Below are positions 1 to 6,141 of a DNA stretch of 19,285 nt, in pieces. The notes under the pieces were generated by a model. That model was given only the letters and a program-made list of their open reading frames with translations, did no database searches and was not told the DNA's origin. The DNA lies in contig JBCBQC010000115.1 of the NCBI GenBank assembly GCA_039820405.1, forward strand, positions 1-19,285. The letters run 5' to 3'. This DNA is from CALLVY01 sp937899855. GTDB taxonomy: Bacteria > Bacteroidota > Bacteroidia > Chitinophagales > Saprospiraceae. Positions within the stretch are counted from its first letter, which is position 1, and every line of letters starts with the position of its first letter. The position numbers and the translations under genes are program-made.

Positions 1-156
1 AATTTGTGCCCATCGGCGGGTCTTTTATTTGTTTTATCCTCGGGCCTTTGCTTATTTTGACTCACCGAAGGCCCCCTGCAGACTTACAACCATTAAGATG
101 GAGAAAGCCGCGGGATAGTTGCATTGGCCTTCGTGTAGCCTTCAATTCACCCGTTT

Positions 157-918
157 ATGTACGAAACCCTCGACCTGACCAAGGTACTGTTCCTCGATAT
201 TGAAACCGTTTCCAGCGTAGCCGACTACGAGCAGCTTCCCGACGCCCTGCGCGAGCTGTGGCGGATCAAAAGCCGCCAGATTCTCCGCAAACCCGCCGCC
301 GAGCTAGGCCCCGAAGAAGCCCGCGACCTCTATCCCGAACGCGCCGGCATCTACGCCGAATTCGGACGCATCGTCTGTATCTCGGTCGGCATCATCGTCC
401 GCGACCCCCAGAGCCACGAACTGTCGCTCCGGCTCAAATCCTTCGCCCACGACGACGAAACCGAATTGCTGCGCCAATTCTCCGAACTGCTCGAACAGTA
501 CTACCAAGACCCCAGCCGCCATTTCCTTTGCGGACACAACCTCCGCGAATTCGACGTCCCCTACACCTGCCGCCGCATGGTCATCCAACAATTGCCCCTG
601 CCCCGCGTCCTTGACATCGCCGGTAAAAAACCCTGGGAAACCAAACACCTCCTCGATACCCTGGAGATGTGGAAGTTTGGCGACTACAAAAATTACACCT
701 CCCTCAAGCTCCTCTGCGCCGTCTTCGGCATCCCCTCTCCCAAAGACGATATCGATGGGGGCGATGTCGGACGCGTCTACTGGGAAGAGCAGGACCTCGA
801 ACGCATCGCCCACTACTGCGAAAAAGACGTCCTCGCCGTCGTCCAACTCCTGCTGCGCTACATGCGCCTCCCCCTACTTCCGCCCGAACGCATCGTTCAC
901 GTAGGAACCCCCGCTTGA
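157..918 (+). CDS. DEDDy-type 3'-5' exonuclease, PolB-exonuclease-like family
   Basis: Predicted 3'-5' exonuclease of the ribonuclease H-like fold, 253 residues, close to the family's usual length. All three DEDD motifs are visible. Exo I is FLDIET with D14 and E16. Exo II is GHNLREFD with N128 and D133. Exo III is YCEKD with Y220 and D224, so this is the DEDDy subclass that uses two metal ions. The family is related to the proofreading domain of DNA polymerase B but stands alone, so a cytoplasmic role in DNA or RNA end trimming is likely; the substrate cannot be read from sequence. The ATG at 157 is chosen because the Exo I strand starts only ten residues later, as is normal. It is followed by 201 bases without a gene. 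Codons are strongly C-ending. The family call is firm; the biological role is inference. Confidence 0.88.
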   Translation: MYETLDLTKVLFLDIETVSSVADYEQLPDALRELWRIKSRQILRKPAAELGPEEARDLYPERAGIYAEFGRIVCISVGIIVRDPQSHELSLRLKSFAHDDETELLRQFSELLEQYYQDPSRHFLCGHNLREFDVPYTCRRMVIQQLPLPRVLDIAGKKPWETKHLLDTLEMWKFGDYKNYTSLKLLCAVFGIPSPKDDIDGGDVGRVYWEEQDLERIAHYCEKDVLAVVQLLLRYMRLPLLPPERIVHVGTPA

Positions 919-964
919 TTTCTTCTCGGCAGCACGGCGGCCACAAAATAACTTCCGCCAAAGC

Positions 965-996
965 TCTGGGAATCTGAATGGAAAACACTAATTTTA
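965..996 (+). promoter_or_regulatory. Candidate promoter for the membrane HTH gene
   Basis: TCTG at 965-968 is followed after 20 bases by TAATTTTA at 989-996. This resembles the Bacteroidota form TTTG-N19/20-TAnnTTTG with one mismatch in each box. Transcription would start near 1000 and give a leader of about 120 nt before the ATG at 1120. The rest of the 919-1119 gap shows nothing definite. Confidence 0.25.
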
Positions 997-1119
997 CATC
1001 GAAGCTAACAACTGGTATTTCCTTGCTCCGGCTCGGCCCCCAATGGTCCCGCCCCCGCAATACGCTTCCCTAGAGAGTTGATTCAACCACGGCATTGCCC
1101 CTTATTAGTTGGATCTTTT

Positions 1120-1896
1120 ATGCGCGACCTTCTCATCCTAACTTGCTCTTGCTTGTTTGTAGTCTTCGTCCTACAATTCGGACGGGTCGTCGCCCCCGTT
1201 TGCGATCCCGAAATCCCGGACGACATCTACTACGAAGACATCTCCCTGGTGCTGCCCAGCCCGACGGGCTCCCTTCCGCTACAGTTTAATTTCTACAAGG
1301 TGAGTCGCAACCTCTTCCTCATCTTCTTCGTCCTCTTTGCCCTCCTGGTCCTGCTCTTTCTCCGCGAGTTTGCCGCCATCGTCGAAGAGGAAAATGCCGG
1401 CCAGGTCAAGCTGCGCCTCCAATCCGACCTGGAATTCCGTACCCGCCGGGGCCTCAAAGAGCAACTGGCCGAAAAGGAGCGCCTGCTCACCGCCGCCACC
1501 CTCGCCCTGGAGCAAAACGACAAGGTCCTGCGCGACCTGCGTCGCGACCTCCACGAACTGCACAACAGCGCCGATGGCAGCCTCCGTCGCAAGCTCACCC
1601 CCCTGCGCCGCTCGCTCGACCGGCGCGCCGACCCCCTCAGCAACTGGACCCAGTTCCAGCTGCGCTTCGCCCAGTTGCACCCCCGTTTTTGGGACCGCCT
1701 CCTCGAAGCCCATCCCGCCCTCAATGGCAACGACCTGCGTCTTTGTGCCTACCTGCGCCTCCAATTGTCCAGCAAGGAGATTGCCCAACTCCTGGGGATC
1801 CAACACCACAGTGTGCAAAAAGCGCGTTACCGCCTCAAGAAAAAACTGGCGCTCGGCTCCCACGAAGATCTTCGGGAATTTATCGCCAAGGTCTAA
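1120..1896 (+). CDS. Membrane-tethered transcriptional regulator with C-terminal LuxR-like HTH
   Basis: A 258-residue protein. TM1 is at about 4-22, a short extracytoplasmic segment at 23-63, TM2 at about 64-83, a charged coiled coil at about 88-150, and a C-terminal helix-turn-helix at about 203-245 (core LSSKEIAQLLGIQHHSVQKA). This type of HTH is known in Bacteroidota at the end of two-component-regulator-propeller and TPR proteins. Here it stands without a receiver, TPR or propeller domain. The DNA-binding end should be cytoplasmic and the 41-residue loop periplasmic, so signal sensing or dimerisation across the inner membrane is a reasonable inference. The ATG at 1120 is preferred over an in-frame TTG at 1078 because it starts directly at TM1 with a normal positive N-terminus. 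rpe follows after 34 bases, with its own promoter-like box in the gap. The target genes are unknown. Confidence 0.72.
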   Translation: MRDLLILTCSCLFVVFVLQFGRVVAPVCDPEIPDDIYYEDISLVLPSPTGSLPLQFNFYKVSRNLFLIFFVLFALLVLLFLREFAAIVEEENAGQVKLRLQSDLEFRTRRGLKEQLAEKERLLTAATLALEQNDKVLRDLRRDLHELHNSADGSLRRKLTPLRRSLDRRADPLSNWTQFQLRFAQLHPRFWDRLLEAHPALNGNDLRLCAYLRLQLSSKEIAQLLGIQHHSVQKARYRLKKKLALGSHEDLREFIAKV

Positions 1897-1907
1897 GGCG
1901 AAAAAAC

Positions 1908-1915
1908 TACCTTTG
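1908..1915 (+). promoter_or_regulatory. Promoter -7 box for rpe
   Basis: TACCTTTG is an exact match to the Bacteroidota -7 form TAnnTTTG. It lies in the 34-base gap after the HTH gene and 15 bases before the rpe ATG. The upstream box is poor (TTATCG ending at 1885). If it is used, the mRNA leader would be only about 10-12 nt. Confidence 0.4.
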
Positions 1916-1930
1916 CCCAAAACACCACGG

Positions 1931-2602
1931 ATGAAACATTTGATTGCGCCCTCGGTGCTGGCCGCCGATTTTTCCAACCTCCGCGAAGCTACCGCTATGA
2001 TCAACCTCAGCGAGGCCGACTGGCTCCACGTCGACGTCATGGATGGCCGCTTCGTCCCCAATATTTCCTTTGGGATGGACATCGTCCGGACCCTCCACCA
2101 GCTCTGCGAAAAACCCCTCGACGTCCACCTGATGATCGTCGAGCCCGAGCGCTACATCGAACGCTTTCGCGAGGCCGGTGCCGAGGTCATTACGGTCCAC
2201 TACGAGGCCTGCCCCCACCTCCACCGCAGCATCCAGCAAATCAAGGCCACCGGGGCCAAGGCGGGCGTGGCCCTCAATCCCCACACGCCGATCAGCGTCC
2301 TCGAAAACGTGCTGGAGGACATCGACCTGGTCTGCTTGATGTCGGTCAATCCCGGCTTTGGGGGGCAAAAATTCATCTACCAAACCCTGGCCAAGGTGCG
2401 GCGTTTGAGCGCGCGCATCGAGGAGCGCAACCTCCCGGTACTGATCGAGATCGACGGTGGGGTGGGCCTGCAAAACGCCGAGGTTCTGCTCCAGGCGGGC
2501 GCCCGCGTACTGGTGGCGGGAAGCAGCGTTTTCAAAGCCGAGCAGCCGCTGGACGTCATTTCCCGTATGAAAAGTATCGGGAACAACACTTTTAGTTATT
2601 AG
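1931..2602 (+). CDS. rpe: Ribulose-phosphate 3-epimerase
   Basis: Interconverts D-ribulose 5-phosphate and D-xylulose 5-phosphate in the non-oxidative pentose phosphate pathway; cytoplasmic. It has 223 residues, the normal length for this TIM-barrel enzyme. The family's metal and catalytic residues are all present: H33 and D35 in HVDVMDG, H66 in DVHLMI, and D175 in EIDGG. The phosphate-binding and loop motif MSVNPGFGGQKF is at 137-148. The acid-base pair is expected to be D35 and D175. The reading frame is open upstream to 1337, but that part overlaps the HTH gene out of frame and is a shadow; the ATG at 1931 starts the first strand MKHLIAPSVL, as in homologues. It ends 66 bases before the TonB-dependent receptor. 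This is a housekeeping gene with no unusual features in the coding part. Confidence 0.97.
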   Translation: MKHLIAPSVLAADFSNLREATAMINLSEADWLHVDVMDGRFVPNISFGMDIVRTLHQLCEKPLDVHLMIVEPERYIERFREAGAEVITVHYEACPHLHRSIQQIKATGAKAGVALNPHTPISVLENVLEDIDLVCLMSVNPGFGGQKFIYQTLAKVRRLSARIEERNLPVLIEIDGGVGLQNAEVLLQAGARVLVAGSSVFKAEQPLDVISRMKSIGNNTFSY

Positions 2603-2608
2603 GGGCCG

Positions 2609-2639
2609 TTGTTATCCCAGAAAAAAGCGGCTAATTTTA
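2609..2639 (+). promoter_or_regulatory. Candidate promoter for the TonB-dependent receptor gene
   Basis: TTG at 2609-2611 is followed after 20 bases by TAATTTTA at 2632-2639, which fits TTTG-N19/20-TAnnTTTG except for the last base of the -7 box. Transcription would start near 2644, about 25 nt before the ATG at 2669. The -7 box lies inside a near-palindrome (2627-2644, GCGG...CCGC arms, one mismatched pair), a possible operator. Confidence 0.35.
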
Positions 2640-2668
2640 ACCGCCTCAAGTGTTTTAAAATCACCTTT

Positions 2669-5215
2669 ATGATTCGTTTTTACCTCTGTCTTTTGTTGGT
2701 GGCTGGCTGGTGTAGGGGCCAGGCTCAGGAGGAAGCCACGGCGACCATCTTTGGCGTGGTGAGCGACGCGGTCACCAATCAGCCCATTGAGTTCGTGACG
2801 GTTTACCTCAAGGATACCAACGTGGCCACCAATTCGGACGAAGGCGGGCGCTACCGGCTTGAGGTGCCGACGGGGCAAGCCTACACCCTGGTCTTCAGCC
2901 GGATCGGCTACAAGGAAGGTACGACCTTCCTCCAGCAGCTCCGGGCGGACGCCCAACGCAAAATCGACGTGGCGCTGGCTCCCTCGGAGTCGGGCGTGAC
3001 AGTAGAGGTGACCGAGAGTCGGATCGACGATGGGGGGATGGTCCGGGAGGGCGTAGAGGAGCTCAAGTTGATTCCCACGGCCTCGGGAAATTTTGAAAGC
3101 ATGCTGCCCGCCATTGCCCTGGGGACCAGCTCGGGCACCGGGGGGGAACTGAGCTCGCAGTACAACGTCCGGGGAGGGAATTACGATGAGAACCTCGTCT
3201 ACGTCAACGATTTTGAAATCTACCGTCCCCAGCTGATTCGCTCGGGACAACAGGAGGGGCTGACCTTCCCCAATATCGACCTGGTACGCGACCTGACCTT
3301 TTCTTCCGGTGGTTTTGACGCCCGTTACGGCGATAAATTGTCGTCGGTACTGGACGTCAAGTACAAACGCGCCGATTCGACGCGGGCCTCCATTGGACTG
3401 AGTTTTTTGGGCGGATCGGCCCACTTGGAGGGCAGTCAAGAATTGGGGAAGGACAGCTACCGCAAGTTTCGCTACCTGATCGGGGCCCGCTACAAAACGA
3501 CCCGTTACCTGCTGGGAAGTTTGGATACGCAGGGCGAATACATTCCCAATTTTGCCGACATCCAGGCCTACCTGACCTTCGATTTGAATCGCAACTGGCA
3601 GTTGGGGGTTTTGGGGAATTTCAACCGCAGCGAGTACCAATTCGTACCCGTGGAACGGAGTACGGGGCTGGGTTTGGTCAATTTTGCGCTCCAATTGCTC
3701 TCGGTGTTTGAGGGCCAGGAAATCGACGACTTTACCACCTATATGGGCGGGCTTTCGTTGACCTACATCCCCGAGCGGGACCACAACCCCTTCTACCTCA
3801 AATTTTTGACCTCCACCTACCAATCGAACGAAAACGAGAATTTTGACATCATTGGTTTCTACCTCCTGGGCGAAGTACAGTCCGACCTGGGCAGTGATGA
3901 TTTTGGGGAAATCGTATCGGTATTGGGGGAGGGGACCCAGCAGCAATTCGTTCGCAACTCGCTCCAGTCCAACGTGAGCAATATCCAGCACAAGGGGGGA
4001 ATGGAGTTTACGACCAAAAAGAGCAACGAGGAAATCGGAACGGCCGACAATACCCACTTTTTGCAATGGAGTGTCCGCTACCAGCGCGAACAGATCGACG
4101 ATGAGATCAAGGAGTGGGAACGGCTCGATTCGGCGGGTTACTCCCTCAATTTTGATACCTCCCAGGTACTTTTGCGTCAGGTATTCAAAACCCAGAACCA
4201 GCTGCTTTCCAACCGCATCAGCGCCTCGATTCAGGACAGCTACACTTTCCGCCGCGAGGGCAAGAGCGAACTCAAAGCTACCCTGGGGGTACGCGCCTCC
4301 TACTGGGACCTAAACAAGGAGTTGATCATCTCCCCGCGCGCCCAACTGCTGTGGAAACCCGCCCGCGCCAAAAAAGACATCTCCTACCGCCTAGCCAGCG
4401 GCCTGTATTTCCAACCCCCCTTCTACCGCGAATTGCGCCGCCCCGACGGGCAGGTCAACACCGACGTGCGCTCCCAAAAGTCTTTCCACCTGGTGGCGGG
4501 GATGACCCTCGATTTTTACCTGGGAAAAAAGAATCCCAAAAAGTTTCGCTTCATCAGCGAGGCCTACTACAAATCCCTGTGGGACCTGGTATCCTACGAG
4601 GTGGACAACGTCCGCATCCGCTACTCGGGCGTCAACGATGCCACCGGCTATGTGGCGGGGCTCGACATGCGGCTCAACGGGGAGTTTGTACCCGGGGCGG
4701 AGTCTTGGATCAACCTGTCTTTCCTTCGGGCCCGCGAGCGACTCAACGGCGTACAACACCTCCGTCGCGAAGTCGGCGAACCCGAGGCCGAACCCGTCAA
4801 CGACGTTCCCCGGCCCACGGATCAGTTCATGACCCTGTCGATGTTTTTCCAGGACTACCTGCCCAAAAACGAGAATTTCAAGATGCACCTCAATTTTACC
4901 GTCGGTACGGGGCTGCCCTTTGGCTTGCGCGACAACAACGTCGTTTTCCGCAATACCTACCGCTTTCAGGCCTACCATCGGGTGGACATTGGCTTTTCGG
5001 TGCAGCTCTGGAATTACCTCAATCGGGGTAGCAAGCCCAACCATCCCCTGCGCTTTAGCCGCAACACCTGGTTGAGTTTGGAAGTTTTCAACCTCATGGA
5101 AGTGGCCAACGTTGCCTCCAACACCTGGATCAAGGCGATTGACAATACCCAGTACGCCATTCCCAATTTCCTTACCTCCCGTCGGATCAATCTCCGCCTG
5201 CGGATGGAGTTCTAA
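2669..5215 (+). CDS. TonB-dependent outer-membrane receptor with carboxypeptidase-regulatory-like domain
   Basis: An 848-residue outer-membrane transporter. The signal peptide is at about 1-20 (hydrophobic core LCLLLVAGW, ending GQAQ). A carboxypeptidase D regulatory-like Ig domain follows at about 26-105 (FGVVSDAVTNQPI, then DEGGRYRLEVP). The plug is at about 135-235, including YNVRGGNYDENLVYVN and FDARYGDKLSSVLDV. The beta-barrel fills the remainder and ends in phenylalanine (RLRMEF), the usual outer-membrane insertion signal. Such receptors import a bound ligand using TonB-ExbBD energy. No SusD-like lipoprotein is next to it, so a glycan-type SusCD pair is not supported and the ligand is unknown. 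The ATG at 2669 is chosen over an in-frame TTG at 2609 because it begins the signal peptide and the TTG lies in the promoter. The next gene starts 11 bases after the stop and is probably co-transcribed. Confidence 0.9.
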   Translation: MIRFYLCLLLVAGWCRGQAQEEATATIFGVVSDAVTNQPIEFVTVYLKDTNVATNSDEGGRYRLEVPTGQAYTLVFSRIGYKEGTTFLQQLRADAQRKIDVALAPSESGVTVEVTESRIDDGGMVREGVEELKLIPTASGNFESMLPAIALGTSSGTGGELSSQYNVRGGNYDENLVYVNDFEIYRPQLIRSGQQEGLTFPNIDLVRDLTFSSGGFDARYGDKLSSVLDVKYKRADSTRASIGLSFLGGSAHLEGSQELGKDSYRKFRYLIGARYKTTRYLLGSLDTQGEYIPNFADIQAYLTFDLNRNWQLGVLGNFNRSEYQFVPVERSTGLGLVNFALQLLSVFEGQEIDDFTTYMGGLSLTYIPERDHNPFYLKFLTSTYQSNENENFDIIGFYLLGEVQSDLGSDDFGEIVSVLGEGTQQQFVRNSLQSNVSNIQHKGGMEFTTKKSNEEIGTADNTHFLQWSVRYQREQIDDEIKEWERLDSAGYSLNFDTSQVLLRQVFKTQNQLLSNRISASIQDSYTFRREGKSELKATLGVRASYWDLNKELIISPRAQLLWKPARAKKDISYRLASGLYFQPPFYRELRRPDGQVNTDVRSQKSFHLVAGMTLDFYLGKKNPKKFRFISEAYYKSLWDLVSYEVDNVRIRYSGVNDATGYVAGLDMRLNGEFVPGAESWINLSFLRARERLNGVQHLRREVGEPEAEPVNDVPRPTDQFMTLSMFFQDYLPKNENFKMHLNFTVGTGLPFGLRDNNVVFRNTYRFQAYHRVDIGFSVQLWNYLNRGSKPNHPLRFSRNTWLSLEVFNLMEVANVASNTWIKAIDNTQYAIPNFLTSRRINLRLRMEF

Positions 5216-5226
5216 ACCCACCAAAC

Positions 5227-5847
5227 GTGAGCGATACCAAGCGATTACTCGGTCCGCTGGAATGGTTGATCCTCGTGGTGGGCCTGGGCATCTTGCTGTA
5301 CTTGCTTTTCCAAAAGCAAGGATTCCAGTTTTTCGAACGCTCCGAACGGGTCGAGTTTATCGATCCCCGGGATGTGCACCAAGCCCGTCCGCCCCAACGC
5401 GGGCCGACCGAGGCCCAGGTCGAGGTGGATCGCCTCTTGCGTCAGTTGGCGACCGACTTCCAAAACGGGACGGACGATCCGTCCAGTCCGGCGGAGCTGG
5501 GACGGCAGTGGGGGCTCAGTGCGGAAGAGATCCGCTTTTACCGCCGGATTCGGGACAGCTACCGGCCCGACGCCAGCCTCGACAGTGCCAACGATTGGCT
5601 CCGGGCGCTGCGGGGTGCCCGCCGGACCTACCTCCAGCTTCAGAACCTACTCGATGAGCTTTCCCCGCGGCAGGAACGGGGTAGTACGCCCGACCAAATC
5701 TTAGAAAATGAGGTGGCGGCGCGCGATTTTTACGATCGGCTCGCAGACTGGTACGATCTTTCGGTGGAAGAGATAGAGGACTTTGCCCGTCGTGGCGGAC
5801 GGGAATTGGAGGATTGGGCCCTCTTTCTCGACCGGCACGCGCGCTGA
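5227..5847 (+). CDS. Single-TM protein of unknown function, co-transcribed with the receptor
   Basis: Family not recognised. It has 206 residues and a GTG start, 11 bases after the stop of the receptor gene, so translation of the two is probably linked. One membrane segment lies at about 11-28 (LEWLILVVGLGILLYLLF), with no cleavage site, so it is likely an inner-membrane anchor. The rest is charged, mainly helical and rich in Arg, Glu and Asp. Two short stretches look alike: WGLSAEEIRFYRR near 95-107 and WYDLSVEEIEDFARR at 175-189, suggesting a duplicated helical unit. With only one TM the soluble part could face either side. A role as accessory to the receptor is inferred only from gene order. 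The coding call rests on codon pattern, length and tight spacing. Confidence 0.7.
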   Translation: MSDTKRLLGPLEWLILVVGLGILLYLLFQKQGFQFFERSERVEFIDPRDVHQARPPQRGPTEAQVEVDRLLRQLATDFQNGTDDPSSPAELGRQWGLSAEEIRFYRRIRDSYRPDASLDSANDWLRALRGARRTYLQLQNLLDELSPRQERGSTPDQILENEVAARDFYDRLADWYDLSVEEIEDFARRGGRELEDWALFLDRHAR

Positions 5848-5862
5848 AAAGGGGCGGCGGCA

Positions 5863-5895
5863 CCGGAGCCCGGGGGAGAAAATGAGGGGCTCGGG
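5863..5895 (+). terminator. Weak terminator-like hairpin after the receptor operon
   Basis: CCGGAGCCC at 5863-5871 pairs with GGGCTCGGG at 5887-5895 (8 of 9 positions, one G-G mismatch) around a 15-base loop. It lies 15 bases after the stop of the single-TM gene. The only T-run (5910-5916) is 14 bases further on and overlaps the next promoter, so it is not a classical intrinsic terminator. Confidence 0.25.
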
Positions 5896-5913
5896 TGGGA
5901 ATACCGGTGTTTT

Positions 5914-5945
5914 TTTGAGGGAATGGCGGTGAATACCTATCTTTG
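5914..5945 (+). promoter_or_regulatory. Strong Bacteroidota-type promoter for the giant SprB-repeat gene
   Basis: TTTG at 5914-5917 (end of a T-run) is followed after exactly 20 bases by TATCTTTG at 5938-5945, a full match to TTTG-N19/20-TAnnTTTG. Transcription would start near 5949, giving a leader of about 190 nt before the ATG at 6142. This is the best promoter in the window. Confidence 0.65.
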
Positions 5946-5947
5946 CG

Positions 5948-6072
5948 GCGTACCTGATTGCACTGGTACGCGCTGTACTTCCTCTCTTTGACGATGGTCA
6001 CAAATCCGTCTGCGAAGCTGTATTTCGCGGTTATCCTTAACTTATTTTGCCAAAACCGGCCCGGTGGTTTGG
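5948..6072 (+). promoter_or_regulatory. Long structured 5' leader of the giant gene
   Basis: A perfect 7-bp stem (GCGTACC at 5948-5954 with GGTACGC at 5965-5971, 10-base loop) sits at the predicted 5' end of the transcript. A second, imperfect stem is possible at 6050-6072 (CCAAA with TTTGG, extended by two G-C pairs across a bulge). Between them is a possible 30-codon open frame at 5994-6086. The gap 5848-6141 holds no other gene. The role is unknown; 5'-end stability or translation control are the simplest ideas. No known riboswitch class was recognised. Confidence 0.35.
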
Positions 6073-6141
6073 TCGCCGCTGGGTGAACGCAACCGTAAAC
6101 ACTCATTAAGCGGGGAAGGTAACCCCAAAAGTTTTAACGTT

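Noticed and set aside
3..31. TTTG at 3-6 and TTTATTTG at 24-31 as a promoter
   Set aside because: The spacing is 17 bases, not 19-21, and the -7 box lacks the conserved A.
66..133. 8-base inverted repeat CGAAGGCC (66-73) and GGCCTTCG (126-133) upstream of the exonuclease
   Set aside because: The arms are short and 52 bases apart. No promoter box or T-run supports a function, and nothing else is visible in 1-156.
936..959. GGCGG/CCGCC hairpin after the exonuclease gene
   Set aside because: Only five base pairs, a 14-base loop and no T-run, so it does not support a terminator.
1337..1930. Long N-terminal extension in frame with rpe
   Set aside because: It overlaps the HTH gene in another frame, is low-complexity Pro/Ser/Arg in translation, and homologues start at MKHLIAPSVL.
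2612..4066. A minus-strand open frame of 484 codons opposite the receptor gene
   Set aside because: The plus strand encodes clear plug and barrel motifs. The antisense product shows no recognisable domain and lies fully inside the receptor gene.
6064..6141. GTG start extending the giant protein by 26 residues
   Set aside because: It would bury the signal peptide behind a polar, charged stretch. The ATG at 6142 gives a standard signal peptide.
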